DNA from: GCA-2720975 sp964469565 | GTDB taxonomy: Bacteria > Planctomycetota > UBA1135 > GCA-002686595 | NCBI GenBank assembly: GCA_964469565.1 | Contig: CAYXZD010000006.1 | Span: 124,001-188,000, forward strand | Direction of reading: 5' to 3' | Length of the DNA stretch: 64,000 bases | Program-made: the position numbers and the translations under genes | Part shown: positions 45,679 through 54,502 of the stretch, piece by piece | Numbering within the stretch: position 1 is the first letter of the stretch | Layout of the letters: every line of letters begins with the position of its first letter | Notes under the pieces: model-generated | Told to the model about the DNA's origin: nothing | What the model saw: the letters and a program-made list of their open reading frames with translations, nothing else | Database searches by the model: none

Positions 45679-47385
45679 TTACTCGAGAGGCAAGAGCCAC
45701 GTGGTGGGTGGCATGCACATCTTGCGATCGCAAACTTGAAAGTGCAGTCCAGCGCGCACGTCACTTGGGTCTGCCCCCCCGAGGCGAATCTCACAGCGAT
45801 AAGTGAGCTCGTCCTCAAACCAGCGCGCACCCTTCCCCAGCCGGCCCTCCACAGAGACCGAATTCGTACTCCACGATTGCGTGACTTCCACACCCTCGGG
45901 GAGTTCTAGGCGCGGCTCCGCCACCACATAGCCACTATCCGGCTCGACACTCTCATACACATGCCAGCCGGGGTCGATGCTGAGGTGCACGGTCACGACA
46001 GTCGTCTCTGACTCGGATGACTCGGATCCCGTACGCACTTCCAGAACCGTAGGTCCCTGGCTCTTTTGCCCCACGACCTTTTCAGAAATGGTGGGCTTCT
46101 CAGAAACGGTGGGGACTGGGGGGGCAGTGCCACGCAGGAAGAGCCAAACCCACCCATGGGTCATGTGCTCCGTCCGATCGAAAACCGCCATCTTCCGAGC
46201 GACCACCTTGAACGCATCCCCAGCCTGCTTGTAGGCCGCGAGGACATCATCGGGGATGCCACCGGGCTTACCCACAAAACTGTTGCGCTTACCGATGTGC
46301 AGATCATAGTGAGCTTGTGCTTCATCAAAGGCCGGCTGAAGGGCAGCCTTGGCAGCCTCTTGCTCAGGGGTCAGCGGCGGACGAGTGCGAATCAACCACT
46401 GCACATCGCCCATGAGTAGATCCAGCTGACCATCGCCGTTCCAGTCCGTCACGTGCAACTTCGTGCGCAGGCCCGGACCCTCCGGGCCGTCATCTTCACT
46501 GCGTTCTTCATACTTCGCGCGCTCGACGAGGATCTGGACCGGCCCGTAGACCGGCACACTCCCATCGGAAATGTTTGGATACCAATTCGCTCCGCCCCTT
46601 TCCGATCCGACCACGAGGTCTAGATCGCCATCACCATCCCAGTCCGCATGGTGAGCATTGGATCCCTTGATTCTTTTCCCTTCCGATGTTTCGAGCGCCG
46701 TTTTCTTGGGGTCCCACACGGGATCGGCATCGCTGCCCCGATTCCAGATCACGAACACGCCGCTACTGCGTGTTCCAATCACAAGATCAAGATCCCCGTC
46801 CGCATCCATGTCCAGGGTTTCTGGGGTAACCGACGAGGCGACCTTCAGGGGCTCCCCATCACTGGCCATCAGATAGCGCCCGCGCTCAAAACGGGGACTC
46901 GCACCCTCACTAGGAACGCCATCGAAGACATAGATCTCTCCCGTGTAGGAGCCGGAGATTAGATCGAGGTGTCCGTCTCCATTGAGGTCCACAAACTGTG
47001 GACACAGGCAGATGCATCATGTGCTCGGAATGGCCGCGTCCTCACCCCCAGCCTGAAGAAACTCATACTTCTCAAAGCGAGGCTGAGTATTCGTACCACT
47101 GTTGCGGTAGATGCGCAGTTTGCCCAGGGCATAGTCTCCGGGGTCACTGTCCTGATAGTCCACCGGCAAGCGATCAACGGGGTAGGCACCGTCCCCAAAC
47201 TCGCCGACCAACAAGTCGATCAGACCATCACCGTCAAAGTCCATGCGATAGGGTGCGGCATGCCCTGTGGTGACATCTATCGGTTGACCCGCGCACAACA
47301 CTCGGGTCGGCGGAAGGAGGTCCGAGGCTGAGTCAGCACTCGCGGGGGACTGGGCGATCAGGGCCAAGGATAGGAGGATACTCAT
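45679..47385 (-). CDS. candidate secreted selenoprotein: FG-GAP repeats, U-C-I-C-L-C cluster, DsbD-N-like C-terminus
   Basis: Two frames, 47385-47017 and 46992-45679, are in the same phase. The only stop between them is a TGA at 47019-47017. Read as selenocysteine, the gene encodes 568 aa. It has a signal peptide (1-18) and FG-GAP/VCBS repeats with Ca-binding D-x-D-G-D-G motifs at about 49, 133 and later (DMDADGDLD, DWDGDGDLD, DWNGDGQLD). The cluster U123-C124-I-C126-L-C128 leads directly into PQFVDLNGDGHLD. The C-terminus (about 450-568) resembles the DsbD N-terminal domain and ends with QVCDRKMCMPPTTW. Splitting it leaves the second half without a start or signal. A hairpin at bacterial-SECIS distance follows the UGA. 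It heads the operon that includes DUF368. A nonsense mutation is the alternative. Confidence 0.85.
46987..47003 (-). promoter_or_regulatory. candidate bacterial SECIS hairpin of the FG-GAP gene
   Basis: After the UGA at 47017-47019, 13 bases precede the perfect inverted repeat GTCCACA-GTT-TGTGGAC. It has a 7-bp stem with a three-base loop starting with G. That G is 21 bases from the UGA. The model I know for bacterial SECIS needs an apical loop with G at its start, 16 to 37 bases downstream of the UGA. This fits. The pairing was found by eye; no folding energy was calculated. Confidence 0.75.
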
Positions 47386-47478
47386 GGAAGAGAGTTTAGC
47401 ATCCTTGCGAGGCCACTGCTTGACACTCTACAAGACCCGCCCATACAGATTGGCGAGACGGGATGTAGACTGGTTCTC

Positions 47479-49947
47479 ATGTTGTCCCCCATCGCAGTGT
47501 TGTGCTTCGCACCCTCCACGCTCGCCGTCCTTCCCTCCCCCCAGGACACCCTAGAATCCCATGCCTTGTACCAAAGGCTCGATTTGAACGAGGTCAGCGG
47601 GCATCGCCGAGTGCGCCTGCTCATCGAAGCTCCACGTCGTTCCGATCCAAATCATGTGAGCGAGGTCACCGAACGGTTCCGTCCGTGGCTCGATGCCCTC
47701 GCCACATCCATTGAAGCGAACTACGGGCTTCCCAACCGACTCGAGAGCCAAGCCCGAGACTCCCGGCCTTTGGTCGTCCTCAGCTCACAGGGCACCTACA
47801 AGAACGCCCAGCGCTATGACCCAAGGCCCAGTGACGACTACAAGAGTGCGGTGCTCGTCGACCCTCCGGGTGTCATCACGACTTGGTGGGATAAGTCGCT
47901 CTTGCGGGCCCCAGCCCACGAGGTGCGGCGCCCGGCCATGCGCATCCTGGCGCGAATCCTTCTCGAAGAGTACATGCCAGAGGGAGGCCCCCTAGAACCA
48001 TGGCTGCAGGCAGGCATTCCCGGCTACCTCACATCCCAAGGCCCCGAGGCCACGCCCGCCGACATGGCCCGGCCTGCCCCGAGCGAGTCTGCCCTCGCCC
48101 GACTCCGTGAGGTCATGGCTGACCCGCAACGCCGCGAGGGCTACCTGATTCCCCTCGAACAATTGGCTGATTGTCCAGATGCGGGTGCCGCAGCCGAGTT
48201 GGGGAAGCAAGCCGCCCACCGCGCAGGCCTGCCACTCAGACCGCACACTTATGACCCCCTGGGTTCCCATGTATTTGTTGAGCAAGCCAGCCTGTGGATA
48301 CACTTCCTGCACCAGGGGCGCGCCAGCCGCTACAACAAGACCTTTCAAAATTATGTAGCCAAGGCCCTGCATCGCAACGGTGGCAGCGCTGCCCTCGCGC
48401 GTTTGCTCGGCGTCGACACACTGAGCGAGCTTGACACTTCGTTCTTGGCGCACATGGACATGTTGCTGGGGGGTGGCGTGATTGCCCTGCCAGAGGTCAA
48501 CCTCGCGCCTCGCGCCAAACTCATCCATCCGGGTGTCTTGCCCCCAGCCAAGGGGCTAGCTGCCCAACGTATCTCGGCCCTCGGCCGCGCGGTGAGTGGC
48601 GATTTGGAAGGGGCCATCATGGAACTTGAAAAGGCATCCCTAGAAACTTCCGATGCGTCGGCGCGCAAGATTCTCCTGACAGAACAGAGTCGACTGATCA
48701 GTGCTAGGGATCTGCGCTCCAAGTTCCTCGCTTCTCTGATCGGCTCCTCTCGCAAGCTGCGTCTGGCGCGCGATGGTGAAAGTGTGAGCGTCAACGTGAA
48801 AGGCCTCGCCCAGGACACCCTCTATTTCAAACCGAATAAGGCTGGCCTCGAACAACTCGGCATTCCTGAAGTCACTCCCGCTGATTTGGTGCGCTCATTG
48901 GGGACCAAGGCACGTGAGCATGGTCCCGCATGGGCAGGTGCCTTCCTCGCTTTGCTCGCCCAGGATCCCCGCTGGAATCGCCAATTGAAGGGAGACGAAG
49001 CCGACGAACTCAACTCAGCCCTGGATGGAGGCTTGCGCGAGCGTATCGAGGCTGCGCACCTGCATGCTCAACTCTTTGAACTCGCCTGCACACCTGCCCC
49101 CACCGCACCCTTCGAAGCCGAGGCCATCTTGGAATCCCTGGGCAAGGCCATCGCGGGTCCCTTGACCAGTCCCCTCAGTACACAGTTGTTGGCAGACGCA
49201 CGGGGGGGCCTGCGCGAGTTGGCCACCGATTGTTTGCAGCAGATCTTCGATCACAAGGGCATCGAGGGCTTAGTCCAGGTTCCCGTGCGCGCCTTGGGGA
49301 ACGGGGCGGTGCGATTGACCTACGACTTTGACAGCCCCACGGAGACTCTCGATTTCACAACTGTGGGCCAGTACCTCTCCGATCGCACGGCCAAGCTCTT
49401 CAAATTGCAGGGCGCGGCCAGCGAGGGCGAATTCAAGGTCGCAGGCGGAGAGTGGCGAGGAGTCGGCCACGCCGTGTTCCGGCACATCCTGCCCCTCCAG
49501 CCCCCCATCAAGGTGCGTTACGAAGTGGTTTACGGAAGGCCGCGGCCGGGGAAGGGAATGGCGGCCACCCTCCTCATGGGGATGTGCGACGACGGTGAGG
49601 GCAACTACGTGGGTGCATGGGATATGTATGACTTGGAGGCCATTGACCTGCCCAGTGGGCAGACCAATCAGGCCTACCACGAGGGGGCGCGCACACTCAA
49701 ATCCGCCCAGGCCTATTCCCTAGAATTGCGACATGATGGGGAATCCGCATCACTCCACGTCCAGGGCAAGGAACAACAGAGGGTAGCGGCTGGAGCGCGC
49801 AACAGTGGAAACGTCCTGCTCCTCGTGCACTCCGAGATCACCGTCGCCGTGCGACGCATTGAGATTGAGGGACGGGTGGCAAGTGACGACCTGAAGAAGG
49901 CGCGCACGAGCTGGGTTGAAGCCCGCCTCTCTGAGCTAGGCCTATGA
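47479..49947 (+). CDS. large secreted protein of unknown function with degenerate peptidase-like segment
   Basis: The 822-aa protein has an N-terminal signal-peptide-like segment (MLSPIAVLCFAPSTLAVL). I do not recognise it as a whole. Residues 135-185 include APAHEVRRPAMRILARILL followed by LEPWLQAGIPGYL. This follows the layout of gluzincin peptidases but lacks the HExxH pair of zinc ligands. The C-terminal 250 residues (LTYDFDSPTETLDF ... VRYEVVYGRPRPGKGMAATLL ... YSLELRHDGESASLHVQG) look like a concanavalin-type beta sandwich. The stop overlaps the sulfatase start (ATGA at 49944), so the two are coupled. Divergent from the UGA-containing gene, with about 93 bases between starts. Confidence 0.75.
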   Translation: MLSPIAVLCFAPSTLAVLPSPQDTLESHALYQRLDLNEVSGHRRVRLLIEAPRRSDPNHVSEVTERFRPWLDALATSIEANYGLPNRLESQARDSRPLVVLSSQGTYKNAQRYDPRPSDDYKSAVLVDPPGVITTWWDKSLLRAPAHEVRRPAMRILARILLEEYMPEGGPLEPWLQAGIPGYLTSQGPEATPADMARPAPSESALARLREVMADPQRREGYLIPLEQLADCPDAGAAAELGKQAAHRAGLPLRPHTYDPLGSHVFVEQASLWIHFLHQGRASRYNKTFQNYVAKALHRNGGSAALARLLGVDTLSELDTSFLAHMDMLLGGGVIALPEVNLAPRAKLIHPGVLPPAKGLAAQRISALGRAVSGDLEGAIMELEKASLETSDASARKILLTEQSRLISARDLRSKFLASLIGSSRKLRLARDGESVSVNVKGLAQDTLYFKPNKAGLEQLGIPEVTPADLVRSLGTKAREHGPAWAGAFLALLAQDPRWNRQLKGDEADELNSALDGGLRERIEAAHLHAQLFELACTPAPTAPFEAEAILESLGKAIAGPLTSPLSTQLLADARGGLRELATDCLQQIFDHKGIEGLVQVPVRALGNGAVRLTYDFDSPTETLDFTTVGQYLSDRTAKLFKLQGAASEGEFKVAGGEWRGVGHAVFRHILPLQPPIKVRYEVVYGRPRPGKGMAATLLMGMCDDGEGNYVGAWDMYDLEAIDLPSGQTNQAYHEGARTLKSAQAYSLELRHDGESASLHVQGKEQQRVAAGARNSGNVLLLVHSEITVAVRRIEIEGRVASDDLKKARTSWVEARLSELGL

Positions 49948-51461
49948 GTGAGACCCATTCCATGCTCAACGTCGTGAGGTCAACGGGGATCGCCCTGGTT
50001 GCAGGGGCCGGGCTCTGCCTGCCCATCCTCGGGCATCCCCCGGTGAGCACCCAGGTGAGCACCCAGGTGAGCCCCCAGGTGAGCCCCCACCCGGATGCCC
50101 CTCCCGCCCCCCCCAACGTGCTGTTCATCATTTCCGATGACCTCAGTGCGGGTGCCCTTTCTTGCTACGGCAATCGACAGTGCACGACGCCGGCCATCGA
50201 TGCCCTAGCCGCGCGCGGCACGCGCTACACCCGCGCCTATTGCCAGTATCCCGTATGCGGACCTTCCCGGGCCTCCATGCTCGCTGGTCTGTATCCAAAC
50301 ACCCTAGGGATCATGTCCAACGCCAGTGCGCAGCGCATCGCAAAGGCCATGGACGGCCACCCTACCCTGCCCCAATACTTCAAGCAGCAGGGGTACTTCA
50401 CCGCGCGCTCAAGCAAGGTCTATCACATGCTGATCCCGGGCGACATTACGCGCGGGGTTCACGGGCCCGACCACCCGGCATCGTGGACTCAGCGGTTTAG
50501 TTTCGCAGCCCCCGAGTGGCGCAGTCTCGGTGAGCATGAACATCTGAGCAACGAGAAACTCAAGACGGGCAAGGACAAGCACTACAGCCTCGGGTTTGGA
50601 ACTGCCTTTTACGTGGTGCAGGCCGAGGGCGACGGCAGCGAGCAGATCGACGTGCAAGCCACCGACAAGGCCATTGAGATCCTTGCACGCGAGCACGCAA
50701 GCCCCTTCTTTTTAGCACTCGGATTGGTTCGCCCGCACGTGCCCCTTGTGGCACCCCAGCGTTTCTTTGACCCCTATTCCCAGGAGGACATGCGCCTGCC
50801 TGAACTCATGGAGGGGGATTGGGACGACATCCCCGAACGGGGCAGGCCCAAGACTGCGGCGCGATTCGGATTGGACACCCTCGAAAAGCAACGCAAGGTC
50901 CTGAGTGCCTACTACGCATCCGTGGCCTTCATGGATGCTCAAGTCGGCCGGGTCATGGAAGCCTTGCACCGTTTGGAATTGCACAAGAACACGATTGTCA
51001 TCTTCACCTCCGACCACGGCTATCACTTGGGTGAACATGAGTTTTGGCAAAAATCCAGCCTGCACGAGGAGTCGGCACGGGTGCCGCTCATCATCAGCGT
51101 GCCCGGCCAAGCACCGGCACGTTGTTCAAGCCTCGCCCAGTTGATGGATCTCTACCCCACACTGTGCGATCTGTGCGGCCTCGCCCGCCCCGAGCACCTA
51201 GAGGGCAAGAGCCTCTCCAATACCCTCAGCGCCCCCAACCATGTTGTGCACGAATACGTCTACAGCACCTTTGCCAAAGCGCCCAACACAGGGCACTTGA
51301 TTCGCACGGAACGCTTCGCCTACATGCGCTGGCCCGATGACAGCGAGGAACTCTACGACATGCACGCAGACCCGCTCCAATTCACCAATCTCTCCCAGAG
51401 CCCAGCCCATCAAGAGCTCAAGGCAGGACTCCGGCAAACGCTCAAGGCCCACCTGCGCTAA
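49944..51461 (+). CDS. secreted sulfatase with the Cys-type active site
   Basis: A 505-aa arylsulfatase-family enzyme. It has a signal peptide, a short repeated linker (VSTQVSTQVSPQVSPH), then NVLFIISDDLSAGALSCYGN with metal-binding Asp residues. The sulfatase signature C-G-P-S-R is present (QYPVCGPSRASMLAG), so the Cys can be converted to formylglycine. Later motifs are FLALGLVRPHVPLVAPQRF, FTSDHGYHLGEHEFWQKSSLHEE and LYDMHADPLQFTNLS. The domain order resembles iduronate-2-sulfatase-like bacterial enzymes. It probably desulfates a polysaccharide in the periplasm. The start overlaps the preceding gene's stop by four bases. Confidence 0.94.
   Translation: MSETHSMLNVVRSTGIALVAGAGLCLPILGHPPVSTQVSTQVSPQVSPHPDAPPAPPNVLFIISDDLSAGALSCYGNRQCTTPAIDALAARGTRYTRAYCQYPVCGPSRASMLAGLYPNTLGIMSNASAQRIAKAMDGHPTLPQYFKQQGYFTARSSKVYHMLIPGDITRGVHGPDHPASWTQRFSFAAPEWRSLGEHEHLSNEKLKTGKDKHYSLGFGTAFYVVQAEGDGSEQIDVQATDKAIEILAREHASPFFLALGLVRPHVPLVAPQRFFDPYSQEDMRLPELMEGDWDDIPERGRPKTAARFGLDTLEKQRKVLSAYYASVAFMDAQVGRVMEALHRLELHKNTIVIFTSDHGYHLGEHEFWQKSSLHEESARVPLIISVPGQAPARCSSLAQLMDLYPTLCDLCGLARPEHLEGKSLSNTLSAPNHVVHEYVYSTFAKAPNTGHLIRTERFAYMRWPDDSEELYDMHADPLQFTNLSQSPAHQELKAGLRQTLKAHLR
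50043..50090 (+). repeat. 12-bp tandem repeat in the sulfatase linker
   Basis: Four copies of a 12-base unit (two of GTGAGCACCCAG, then two with CCCCC) run in frame. They encode the VSTQ-VSTQ-VSPQ-VSPH linker between the signal peptide and the catalytic domain. Because the unit length is a multiple of three, copy-number change would not shift the frame. Confidence 0.9.
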
Positions 51462-51555
51462 GGAATAGGTAGGCACCCGAGTCCGTGCCGCACGGATTGC
51501 ACCGCCCGGGTCCCCGGATGTTCCCCGGGCGGGCGCTAAGCGCTATCGTACGCCC

Positions 51556-54285
51556 ATGCCCCCCACCACGCGCCCGCGCCTCTTCTTGCTTGACGGAACG
51601 GCCCTTGCATATCGGGCGCACTTTGCCTTGGCTCGCAGCGGGCTCAGCGCCCTCGATGGGCGGCCCACAGGTGCAGCCTATGGCTTCACCATGACCCTGC
51701 GGCGCATCTTGGAAAAGGAGCAGCCCGACGCCATCGCGGTAGCCCTCGACCCCAAGGGGCCCACGTTTCGGCACAAGCAGTTCGCCGACTACAAGGCCAC
51801 CCGCGAAAAAGCGCCCGAAGAAATGGTCGCGCAATTCGATGACATCCGCAACATTGTGCGCGCCCACGGGATTCCGATCTTTGAAGTCCCTGGGTATGAA
51901 GCCGACGATGTCATCGGAACTCTAACAGTCCAAGCCGAAGCAGCTGGCTACGAGGTCTTACTCGTCACAGGCGACAAGGACTTGATGCAGCTCGTGAGCG
52001 AGCATGTGCAGCTCTACAACATCTTCAAACGCGGCGAGGATCTCATCATGGAGGGCATCGAGGAGGTCCACGCCAAGTTCGGCACGACCCCAGATCACGT
52101 CATCGATGTACTGGCCATCATGGGTGACGCCTCCGACAACATCCCCGGTGTCAAAGGCATTGGCGAAAAAGGAGCAGCCAAACTCATCGCTCAGTTCGGA
52201 AGCGTGGCGGGGGTGCTGGAGAATCTCGACCAGGTCAAGGGCAAAGCGCGCGAGTACATTGAACGCGATCGCGAACAATTGCTCATGTCCCTTGACCTCG
52301 TCACGATCGACACGAACATGGCCCTCGACCCGGGCATCGACAGTGTGGGCCCAGCACAACCCGATGTGGAGGCCCTCATCGAGGTGTTCGGCGCCCTCGA
52401 TTTTCAGGGTCTCGTCAAGCGCGTGGCGGGCACGGCGGCCAAGGCAGCCACCCAGCGCGACTACATCACGGTCACCGATGAAACTGGATTGGAGGCCATG
52501 GAGTCGGAGTTGCGCGACGCCGGTGTGTTTGCATGGGACTCCGAAACGACCGGGCTGAACTCTCTCCAGGTGGACATTGTGGGCCTCTCGTTCAGCGCCC
52601 AAGCCGGTCGTGCGTTTTATGTTCCTTTCAATGCTGATCCACCAGTCCTTGCCGGGGGGGCCCAAGCCATCCTCCAGCGCCTCACCCCCCTCTTGACGGA
52701 TCCGAATCTGCGCCGCATCGGGCAGAACTTCAAATACGACGCCCTGGTGCTCGCGGGTCACGGAGTGGATGTGCCACCCCCCTTCTTCGACACCATGGTG
52801 GCGAGCTACTGCATCGCGGGGGCCACCCGACGCCACGGCCTCGACAACCTGGCCTTGCATTATTTCAACTTGAGCAAGATCCCCACCTCCGACCTGATTG
52901 GAAAGGGCAAGAACGAGATCACCTTTGCCGAGGTGCCCGTGGAGCAGGTCGCCGAGTACGCATGCGAAGACGCAGATGTCACCTGGCAACTCTACGAGGT
53001 TCTCAATCGAGAGCTTGATGAGGTCGAGGCCAGAGATTTGTTCGAGGACCTGGAGATGAAGCTCGTGCCCGTGCTCACCGCCATGGAACGGCGCGGCATC
53101 ACGCTCGATACTGAACTCATCGAAGACATGTCGAGTGGACTGGCTCAAGACATGGATGCCGCCGAGACCGACGTGCGCGAACTGGCCGGGGAGCCGGGGC
53201 TCAATCTCAACAGCCCCAAGGCCCTCGGAGCGGTGCTGTTCGAGAAACTGCGCATCCAAGACGAGGCGGGTGTGAAGCGCCCCAAGCGCACCAAGACGGG
53301 CTTTGCCACCGACCATGGCACCCTCGTGCAGCACTATGCGCGCGTGCCCATCGTCAAGCGCCTACTGGAGTACCGAGAGGTGGCCAAGCTCAAAAGTACC
53401 TATGTGGACACCCTGCCAGGGTTCGTCCATCCCAAGACCGGGCGCGTGCACTGCTCTCTCAGCCAGACGACCGCTGCCACGGGCCGCCTAGCTTCCTCCA
53501 ATCCCAACCTCCAAAACATTCCCGTGCGAACAGAGCGCGGGCGGAAACTGCGCGAGGCATTTGTCCCGCGCGCCCCAGATGAGAACGGGCCCTGGATCTT
53601 GCTGGCGGCAGATTACTCACAAGTGGAGTTACGCATCATGGCCCACCTAGCCGGGGACCCCGGACTCAAGGAGGCCTTCTCGAAGGGCCAGGACATTCAC
53701 TCATCAACGGCGCGGGTCGTCTTTGATGTGGAAGCCGATCAGGTCGACCGGGCCATGCGTTCTCAAGCCAAGGCCATCAACTTTGGACTGCTCTACGGCA
53801 TGGGCCCCCAGCGCCTTGCCCGTGAAACAGGCTTGACCGTTCTAGAGGCGCAGGCCTTTATCAGCCGCTACTTTGAGGCCTTTCCCGAGGTGCGCTCCTG
53901 GATCGATGCCACCCTCGCAGGGGCGCAGGACAAGGGCTATGTGGAGACCCTCCTTGGCCGCCGCCGCACCATCCCCGATATCAACTCCGCCAACCAACGG
54001 TCCCGGGCCTTTGCCGAAAACGCGGCCGTCAACACCCCTGTGCAGGGCTCGGCGGCTGACGTGATCAAACTCGCCATGATTCGCCTCGAAGATCGGTTAG
54101 AAGACTCCGACCTCCAAGGCCAACTCCTCCTCCAGGTCCACGACGAGTTGATCCTTGAATTGCCCGCCAGCGAATTGGAAGCCACCACCGAATTAGTGCG
54201 CGAGTGCATGGAGCACGCCATCGAACTGGATGTGCCCCTGAAGGTCGAGTTCGGATCCGGCAAGAACTGGCTCGAAGCCCACTAG
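51556..54285 (+). CDS. polA: DNA polymerase I
   Basis: A 909-aa repair polymerase with all three domains. The 5'-3' nuclease is at about 8-290 (LFLLDGTALAYRAHFAL, YKATREKAPEEM, YEADDVIGTL, GDKDLMQL, DNIPGVKGIGEKGA). The 3'-5' exonuclease from about 325 keeps D-x-E (WDSETTGL), NFKYDALVL and YACEDADVTW, so proofreading is likely. The polymerase domain has motif A (DYSQVELRIMAHLAGD), motif B (RSQAKAINFGLLYGMG) and motif C (LLQVHDELILE). ATG 51556 starts the open frame. It is followed by the ferredoxin gene after about 217 bases. Confidence 0.97.
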   Translation: MPPTTRPRLFLLDGTALAYRAHFALARSGLSALDGRPTGAAYGFTMTLRRILEKEQPDAIAVALDPKGPTFRHKQFADYKATREKAPEEMVAQFDDIRNIVRAHGIPIFEVPGYEADDVIGTLTVQAEAAGYEVLLVTGDKDLMQLVSEHVQLYNIFKRGEDLIMEGIEEVHAKFGTTPDHVIDVLAIMGDASDNIPGVKGIGEKGAAKLIAQFGSVAGVLENLDQVKGKAREYIERDREQLLMSLDLVTIDTNMALDPGIDSVGPAQPDVEALIEVFGALDFQGLVKRVAGTAAKAATQRDYITVTDETGLEAMESELRDAGVFAWDSETTGLNSLQVDIVGLSFSAQAGRAFYVPFNADPPVLAGGAQAILQRLTPLLTDPNLRRIGQNFKYDALVLAGHGVDVPPPFFDTMVASYCIAGATRRHGLDNLALHYFNLSKIPTSDLIGKGKNEITFAEVPVEQVAEYACEDADVTWQLYEVLNRELDEVEARDLFEDLEMKLVPVLTAMERRGITLDTELIEDMSSGLAQDMDAAETDVRELAGEPGLNLNSPKALGAVLFEKLRIQDEAGVKRPKRTKTGFATDHGTLVQHYARVPIVKRLLEYREVAKLKSTYVDTLPGFVHPKTGRVHCSLSQTTAATGRLASSNPNLQNIPVRTERGRKLREAFVPRAPDENGPWILLAADYSQVELRIMAHLAGDPGLKEAFSKGQDIHSSTARVVFDVEADQVDRAMRSQAKAINFGLLYGMGPQRLARETGLTVLEAQAFISRYFEAFPEVRSWIDATLAGAQDKGYVETLLGRRRTIPDINSANQRSRAFAENAAVNTPVQGSAADVIKLAMIRLEDRLEDSDLQGQLLLQVHDELILELPASELEATTELVRECMEHAIELDVPLKVEFGSGKNWLEAH

Positions 54286-54502
54286 CGGGATCGACTAGGC
54301 CCCCCCACGCTGGCGAAGTACCCGGATCTCTCGGTGGGCTCCCGAGGGAGCCTCACTTGCCCCAAAAGAGACGGGTCTCCCTGTAAATCCTGCGATCTTG
54401 TCCCCTACGCCCTTGCGCCACCCCCACCCCTGGGGGCATCCTCATAGGCCGTTAGCGCCTCCCCGAAGCACCCCTTCCGACTCCGCCCCCCTCCCACAGC
54501 CC

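Noticed and set aside
45679..46992. The second FG-GAP frame as a separate gene starting at GTG 46992
   Set aside because: It would begin inside an FG-GAP repeat, without a signal peptide, and it is in phase with the upstream frame.
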